Part shown: piece by piece, positions 60,198 to 64,000 of the stretch
How positions within the stretch are numbered: the stretch's first letter is position 1
Layout: every line of letters starts with the position of its first letter
Assembly: GCF_019801605.1 (NCBI RefSeq)
Contig: NZ_JAHVIT010000003.1
Location: 186,001 to 250,000, forward strand
DNA from: Maritimibacter alkaliphilus
Lineage (GTDB): Bacteria; Pseudomonadota; Alphaproteobacteria; Rhodobacterales; Rhodobacteraceae
Length of the DNA stretch: 64,000 nucleotides
Reading direction: 5' to 3'
Program-made: the position numbers and the translations under genes
The notes under the pieces: generated by a model
What the model was told of the DNA's origin: nothing
Databases searched by the model: none
What the model saw: the letters and a program-made list of their open reading frames with translations, nothing else

Positions 60198-61051
60198 AGC
60201 AGGGCACTCACCGATGGGGCCTCGCGCCACGCCGGATCGCGCGTCAGCACCTCCAGCCGCGGGCGGGGATGGACGAGATCGGGCACCGAGTTCAGCAGGC
60301 CCTGGGTATAGGGATGCTTGGCCTCGTGCAGCTTGGAAGCCTCGCAGACCTCCACGATCCGCCCGGCATACATGATCACGACACGGTCGCAGAACTTGGA
60401 GACGAGGTTCAGGTCATGGCTGATGAAGATCAGCCCCATGCCCCGGTCCTTCACCAGCTTGTCCATGATCTCGAGCACCTGAAGCTGGACAGAGACGTCC
60501 AGCGCCGAGGTGGGTTCGTCCGCGATCAGGATCTCGGGGTTCGGGATCAGCATCATGGCGATCATGATCCGCTGCCCCATGCCGCCCGACACCTCGTGCG
60601 GGTAGAGCCCCATGACCCGCTCGGGATCGCGGATCGCCACGGCGTCCAGCATCTCCAGCGCGCGTTTGCGGGCCTCCGCCTGAGAGACCTTCTCATGGGT
60701 GCGCAGGGCCTCGATGATCTGCTGGCCCACGGTCATCACCGGGTTCAGCGAATACTTCGGATCCTGCATGATCATCGAGATATGGCGGCCCCGGATCTTG
60801 CGCATCGCCTTGTCGGAGGCGCCCAGCAGGTCGGTGCCGTTCATCTCCATCCGGTCGGCCTCGACCCGGCCGGGCTTGCGGATCAGCTGCAGCACGGCCC
60901 GCCCCGTCATGGACTTGCCCGAACCGGACTCGCCCACGATGCCGAGGCGCTCGCGCCCCAGCGAGAAGGAGATGCCGCGCACCGCGTCGAAGACGCCGTT
61001 GCGGGTCGGGAATTTCACCCAGAGGTTCTCAACGTCCAGAAGATGGCTCAT
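60194..61051 (-). CDS. ABC transporter ATPase, OppD-like
   Basis: A 285-residue ATPase: Walker A GESGSGKSMTGRAVL, signature VSGGMGQRIMIAMML, Walker B ILIADEPTSALDVSVQ. The C-terminal end HPYTQGLLNSVPDLVHPRPRLEVL is the beginning of the OppD tail, but it stops before the Cys-rich segment. Both ATPases of this operon lack that extension, which sets the system apart from the one at 14869-16931. Overlaps both neighbours by 4 bp. Confidence 0.92.
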   Translation of the reverse strand: MSHLLDVENLWVKFPTRNGVFDAVRGISFSLGRERLGIVGESGSGKSMTGRAVLQLIRKPGRVEADRMEMNGTDLLGASDKAMRKIRGRHISMIMQDPKYSLNPVMTVGQQIIEALRTHEKVSQAEARKRALEMLDAVAIRDPERVMGLYPHEVSGGMGQRIMIAMMLIPNPEILIADEPTSALDVSVQLQVLEIMDKLVKDRGMGLIFISHDLNLVSKFCDRVVIMYAGRIVEVCEASKLHEAKHPYTQGLLNSVPDLVHPRPRLEVLTRDPAWREAPSVSALL

Positions 61052-61983
61052 CGTCCGGCCTCCTTCGGGTCCAGCACGTCGCGCAGACCGTCACCCAGAA
61101 GGTTGAAGGCCAGCGAGATCGAGAAGATGGCGAGACCGGGGATCGTGGCGACCCACCAGTAGTCGAGGATGTACTTGCGTCCCTCGGCGATCATGGCGCC
61201 CCATTCCGGGCTCGGCGGCTGTGCCCCGAGGCCGAGGAAGCCGAGGCCCGCCGCGGTCAGGATGATGCCCGCCATGTCCAGCGTGACGCGGATCACCAGC
61301 GAGGAGATGCAGAGCGGCCAGATGTGGCGCATGATGATCCGCAACGGACCTGCCCCCTGAAGGCGTACCGCGTGGATGAAGTCCGAGTTGCGGATGGTCA
61401 GCGTCTCGGCCCGGGCGATCCGCGCATAGGGTGGCCAGGCGGTGAGCGAGATCGCCAGCACGGCGTTCTCGATCCCGGCCCCGAGCGCGGCCACGAAGGC
61501 GAGCGCAAGGATCAGCCGCGGGAAGGCGAGGAAGATGTCGGTGAACCGCATCAGGGTCACGTCCACCCAGCCGCCGGCATAGCCCGCGATGGTGCCCACG
61601 ATCAGACCCAGCAGCGGCGCCACGAGGGCCACCAGCAGCACGATGTAGATCGAGATCCGGGCCCCGAAGAGCAGCCGCGAGTAGATGTCGCGGCCGAGGC
61701 TGTCGGTGCCGAAGATATGGCCGTCCGCGCCCGGCGGCTGAAGCCGGTTGCCGAGGTTCTGCACGAAGGGATCATGCGTCGCCAGCAGCGGTGCGAAGAC
61801 CGCGCAGAGGATGATGAAGAGCAGGATGACCAGCCCGACCATCGCCAGCGTGTTGGACCGGAAGCGGAGCCAGCCGTTGAACCAGGCCGCCGCCCGCGCC
61901 TGCGCGCGCGAGGCGGGCACATCCGCCGTCAGCCAGGCACGCCAGCCGAGGGTCTCTTGGGGTTTTGCTGTGGGCAGTGTCAT
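61048..61983 (-). CDS. ABC transporter permease, OppC-like
   Basis: A 311-residue permease. LQPPGADGHIFGTDSLGRDIYSRLLFGARIS and the coupling loop FIHAVRLQGAGPLRIIMRHIWPL are OppC signatures, with the usual LLGDGLRDVLDPKE ending. The N-terminal cytoplasmic extension is about 40 residues. Overlaps the OppB and OppD genes by 4 bp. Confidence 0.93.
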   Translation of the reverse strand: MTLPTAKPQETLGWRAWLTADVPASRAQARAAAWFNGWLRFRSNTLAMVGLVILLFIILCAVFAPLLATHDPFVQNLGNRLQPPGADGHIFGTDSLGRDIYSRLLFGARISIYIVLLVALVAPLLGLIVGTIAGYAGGWVDVTLMRFTDIFLAFPRLILALAFVAALGAGIENAVLAISLTAWPPYARIARAETLTIRNSDFIHAVRLQGAGPLRIIMRHIWPLCISSLVIRVTLDMAGIILTAAGLGFLGLGAQPPSPEWGAMIAEGRKYILDYWWVATIPGLAIFSISLAFNLLGDGLRDVLDPKEAGR

Positions 61984-63038
61984 TTCGCCCTCGGATCGAA
62001 GAAGCGGTACAGCAGGTCGGAGAAGATGTTCAGCGCCACGAAGACCGTGCCGATGACCACCGTGCCGCCGAGCACCGAGTTCATGTCATTGGAAAGCAGC
62101 GAGGTGGTGATGTAGCTGCCGATGCCGGGCCATGCGAAGATGATCTCGGTCAGGACCGAGCCTTCGAGCAGGTTGGCATAGGCCAGCGCGATCACCGTGA
62201 TCAGCTGAATGGCGATGTTGCGGAAGGCGTGTTTCCAGACCACGTCCCATTCGCTCAGGCCCTTGACCCGCGCGGTGGTGACGTATTCGGCGTTCAGCTG
62301 TTCCAGCATGAACGACCGTGTCATCCGGCTGATGTAGGCCAGCGAGTAGTAGCCAAGCAGGCAGGCCGGCAGGATGATATGCGAGAGCGCGTCCTTGAAG
62401 ACGGTCCAGTCGCCCGCGATCAGCGCATCGATCAGCAGCAGGCCGGTCCGCTCGGGAACGAGGCCCTGGTAGAAGACCCCCAGACGGCCCGGTCCCGCGA
62501 CCCAGCCGAGAATGCCGTAGAAGATCAGCAGGCCCATCATGCCAAGCCAGAAGATCGGCATGGAATACCCGATGAGGCCGACGAAGCGCGAGATCTGGTC
62601 GATCCAGCTGCCGCGGTAGACCGCGGCCAGCACGCCCAGCGGAACGCCGAGGACGACGCCGATCAGCGTGCCCAGCGTGGCCAGTTCCAGCGTGGCGGGG
62701 AAGACGCGGGCGATGTCCTCGCTCACGTCCTTGCCGGTGCGGATCGAAGTGCCGAAGTCGCCCTGCAGCACGTCGGTGACATAGATGCCGAACTGCACCA
62801 GCAGCGGCTTGTCGAGCCCGAGCGCGAGGTAGGCCTCGTCGTATTGCGCCTGTGTGGCCCGCTCGCCGATGACGGCGAGAACCGGGTCGATCGGCATGAC
62901 GCGCCCGATCATGAATGTCACGAAAAGAAGACCGAGCAGCGTGATCGCCACGGTCGCGAACGTGGTCAGCGTCTTGCGGAGCCACGAGGGGACGGGCAGC
63001 CTGCGCTGCCCGCCCGTCTGGGATGTTGTCTGTGCCAC
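61980..63038 (-). CDS. ABC transporter permease, OppB-like
   Basis: A 352-residue permease starting at GTG 63038, 12 bp after the receptor stop. The segment DPVLAVIGERATQAQYDEAYLALGLDKPL after TM1 is the OppB/DppB periplasmic loop, and LNAEYVTTARVKGLSEWDVVWKHAFRN the coupling loop. An extra ~25-residue loop (WVAGPGRLGVFYQGLVPERTG) between TM3 and TM4 is longer than in the DppB copy at 13029. Confidence 0.92.
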   Translation of the reverse strand: MAQTTSQTGGQRRLPVPSWLRKTLTTFATVAITLLGLLFVTFMIGRVMPIDPVLAVIGERATQAQYDEAYLALGLDKPLLVQFGIYVTDVLQGDFGTSIRTGKDVSEDIARVFPATLELATLGTLIGVVLGVPLGVLAAVYRGSWIDQISRFVGLIGYSMPIFWLGMMGLLIFYGILGWVAGPGRLGVFYQGLVPERTGLLLIDALIAGDWTVFKDALSHIILPACLLGYYSLAYISRMTRSFMLEQLNAEYVTTARVKGLSEWDVVWKHAFRNIAIQLITVIALAYANLLEGSVLTEIIFAWPGIGSYITTSLLSNDMNSVLGGTVVIGTVFVALNIFSDLLYRFFDPRAK

Positions 63039-63050
63039 TGTCTCTGCGAC

Positions 63051-64000
63051 TTACTTCGTGATGACCCAGTAGGAGACGGCGGTGGTTGCCCCACCGGCCA
63101 CGAAGTTCTCCACGTTGGCGGCCATAGCGTTCTGTTCGATCTGCTGGAACATCATGCCGAAGGGGCTGACCTGCTGGAACTCCTTCTGAAGCTCGAGATA
63201 CATCTCTTTCCGCTTCTCGGTGTCGTTCTCGACCACGGCGGCGAGGGTCTCTTCGCTCATCTCGGGGATGCCCCAGGCGTTGCGCCATGCCAGCAGGCCG
63301 GTTGCGCCCGCTTCATCCGCGTTGTCGGGGTTGTAGGCGAAGGTGCCGGCGTTGGTGTTGGGGTCGGGATAGTCCGGGCCCCAGGCGCCGACGTAGATGT
63401 CATGCTCGCGCGCACGGTAGCGGTCGAGGGTCTGGGCGCCGGTGCCGACGATCAGTTCCACGTTGATGCCGATCTGGCCCCAGGTGTTCTGAAGCGACTG
63501 CGCGATGTCGATCCGCTCCTGCGCTTCGCGCACCGAGATCTTCAGGTCGAACCCATCGGGATAGCCGCTTTCGGCCATCAGCGATTTCGCCTTCTCGATG
63601 TCGAAGTTGAAGGGCTTGTCTTCCAGCGCGCCCAGGAAGGTCAGCGGCAGGAAGGCCTGGTGCACGGTGTACTGCCCCTTGAGGAAGCTGTCGGCCATGC
63701 CCTTGTAATCGACGGCGAGTTTCATCGCCTCGAGGACCTTGGGATCGGTCAGCGCCTCGACCTTCTGGTTCGCGGACCAGTACATCAGGCGGCCGCGCAG
63801 CTCGTCCACGACCTTGACGTCGGCGTTGCCTTCGAGGCCGGCCACGTCTTCGGGCGAGAGGTTGCGCGCGATGTCGATGTCACCGCGTTCCAGCTGCAGA
63901 CGCTGGGTGGCGGATTCCTGGATGTGCTGCACGATCACCCGTTTCATCGCCGGCTCGTCGCCGCCGTAGTTCGGGTTCAGGTCCATCATGACCGACTCGT
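63051..64000 (-). CDS. Oligopeptide-type ABC substrate-binding protein, N-terminus beyond right edge
   Basis: The C-terminal 316 codons of a family-5 receptor; the signal peptide and first domain lie outside the window. Segments such as KRVIVQHIQESATQRLQLERGDIDIA, VLEAMKLAVDYKGMADSFLKGQ and SLMAESGYPDGFDLKIS are characteristic. ATGs seen near 63989 are internal. It heads the leftward importer operon ending at the terminator 59391. Ligand unknown; the PDPNTNAGTFAYNPDN segment is where family members vary around the ligand. Confidence 0.9.
   Translation of the reverse strand, partial: ESVMMDLNPNYGGDEPAMKRVIVQHIQESATQRLQLERGDIDIARNLSPEDVAGLEGNADVKVVDELRGRLMYWSANQKVEALTDPKVLEAMKLAVDYKGMADSFLKGQYTVHQAFLPLTFLGALEDKPFNFDIEKAKSLMAESGYPDGFDLKISVREAQERIDIAQSLQNTWGQIGINVELIVGTGAQTLDRYRAREHDIYVGAWGPDYPDPNTNAGTFAYNPDNADEAGATGLLAWRNAWGIPEMSEETLAAVVENDTEKRKEMYLELQKEFQQVSPFGMMFQQIEQNAMAANVENFVAGGATTAVSYWVITK

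Overview
The window is GC-rich, densely coded bacterial chromosome. It most resembles an alphaproteobacterium of the order Rhodobacterales (Roseobacter / Paracoccaceae type). The grounds are TRAP and ABC uptake systems in abundance, a RutR-controlled reductive pyrimidine pathway, an RTX protein, DUF1236/SH3 and YcjX/YcjF genes, and short intergenic repeats around 'AAGTACTTGGGGAAAGATG'-like words. This placement is inferred from gene content and style, not from a marker-gene comparison. I saw no rRNA, tRNA, CRISPR array, insertion sequence, phage gene or replication origin.

Layout. 1-854 (-): 5' part of a CHRD-like/RTX calcium-binding protein. 1600-4374 (+): TRAP transporter (dctPQM). 4716-20524 (+): one long, tightly overlapping catabolic operon. 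It holds an IclR regulator, ATP-dependent hydantoinase/oxoprolinase subunits A and B, an SDR, a PuuE/cyclic-imide-hydrolase-like NodB-fold amidase, a five-gene dipeptide-type ABC importer, a second SDR, an MFS carrier and a leaderless gamma-glutamyltransferase. Read together these look like uptake and dismantling of a gamma-glutamyl, lactam or cyclic-imide compound whose identity I cannot give. 20525-21030: intergenic dispersed repeat. 21031-24747 (-): MYG1-family protein, alpha/beta hydrolase, lolD and lolC/E. 25027-30296: mixed single genes, including a class IV aminotransferase, a 38-residue membrane peptide, a hemerythrin and a small restriction-modification pair (MT-A70 methylase plus BglII/BstYI-like nuclease, convergent). 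30405-33240 (-): aspS and yebC. 33618-37176: two convergent SLC13-type transporters with TrkA-C domains. 37391-38825 (-): YmdB-type phosphodiesterase and a lipoprotein-like histidine-phosphatase homologue lacking its distal His. 39062-45907 (-): pyrimidine-degradation operon (dihydropyrimidinase, N-carbamoyl-beta-alanine amidohydrolase and a pyrimidine-type ABC importer), facing rutR (+) across a near-consensus RutR operator. 46763-50643: truA (-), then ycjX-GNAT-ycjF (+). 50644-51072: stacked palindromes and a 16-codon Ile-rich leader peptide before ileS (51073-53991). 53992-54644: terminator, inverted copy of the dispersed repeat and a 9-copy octamer array. 54645-58060: small membrane protein, UbiH-family monooxygenase and an MsbA-type exporter. 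58347-59009 (-): SH3/DUF1236 envelope protein. 59445-64000 (-): oligopeptide ABC importer running off the right edge.

The points most worth a second look are the 16-kb gamma-glutamyl/lactam operon, the ileS leader-peptide attenuator, the RutR operator, two GGAAC-N16/17-CGTT (EcfG-type) promoters, the dispersed ~127-bp repeat present in opposite orientations, the (GTCTCGGG)9 array and the compact R-M pair.
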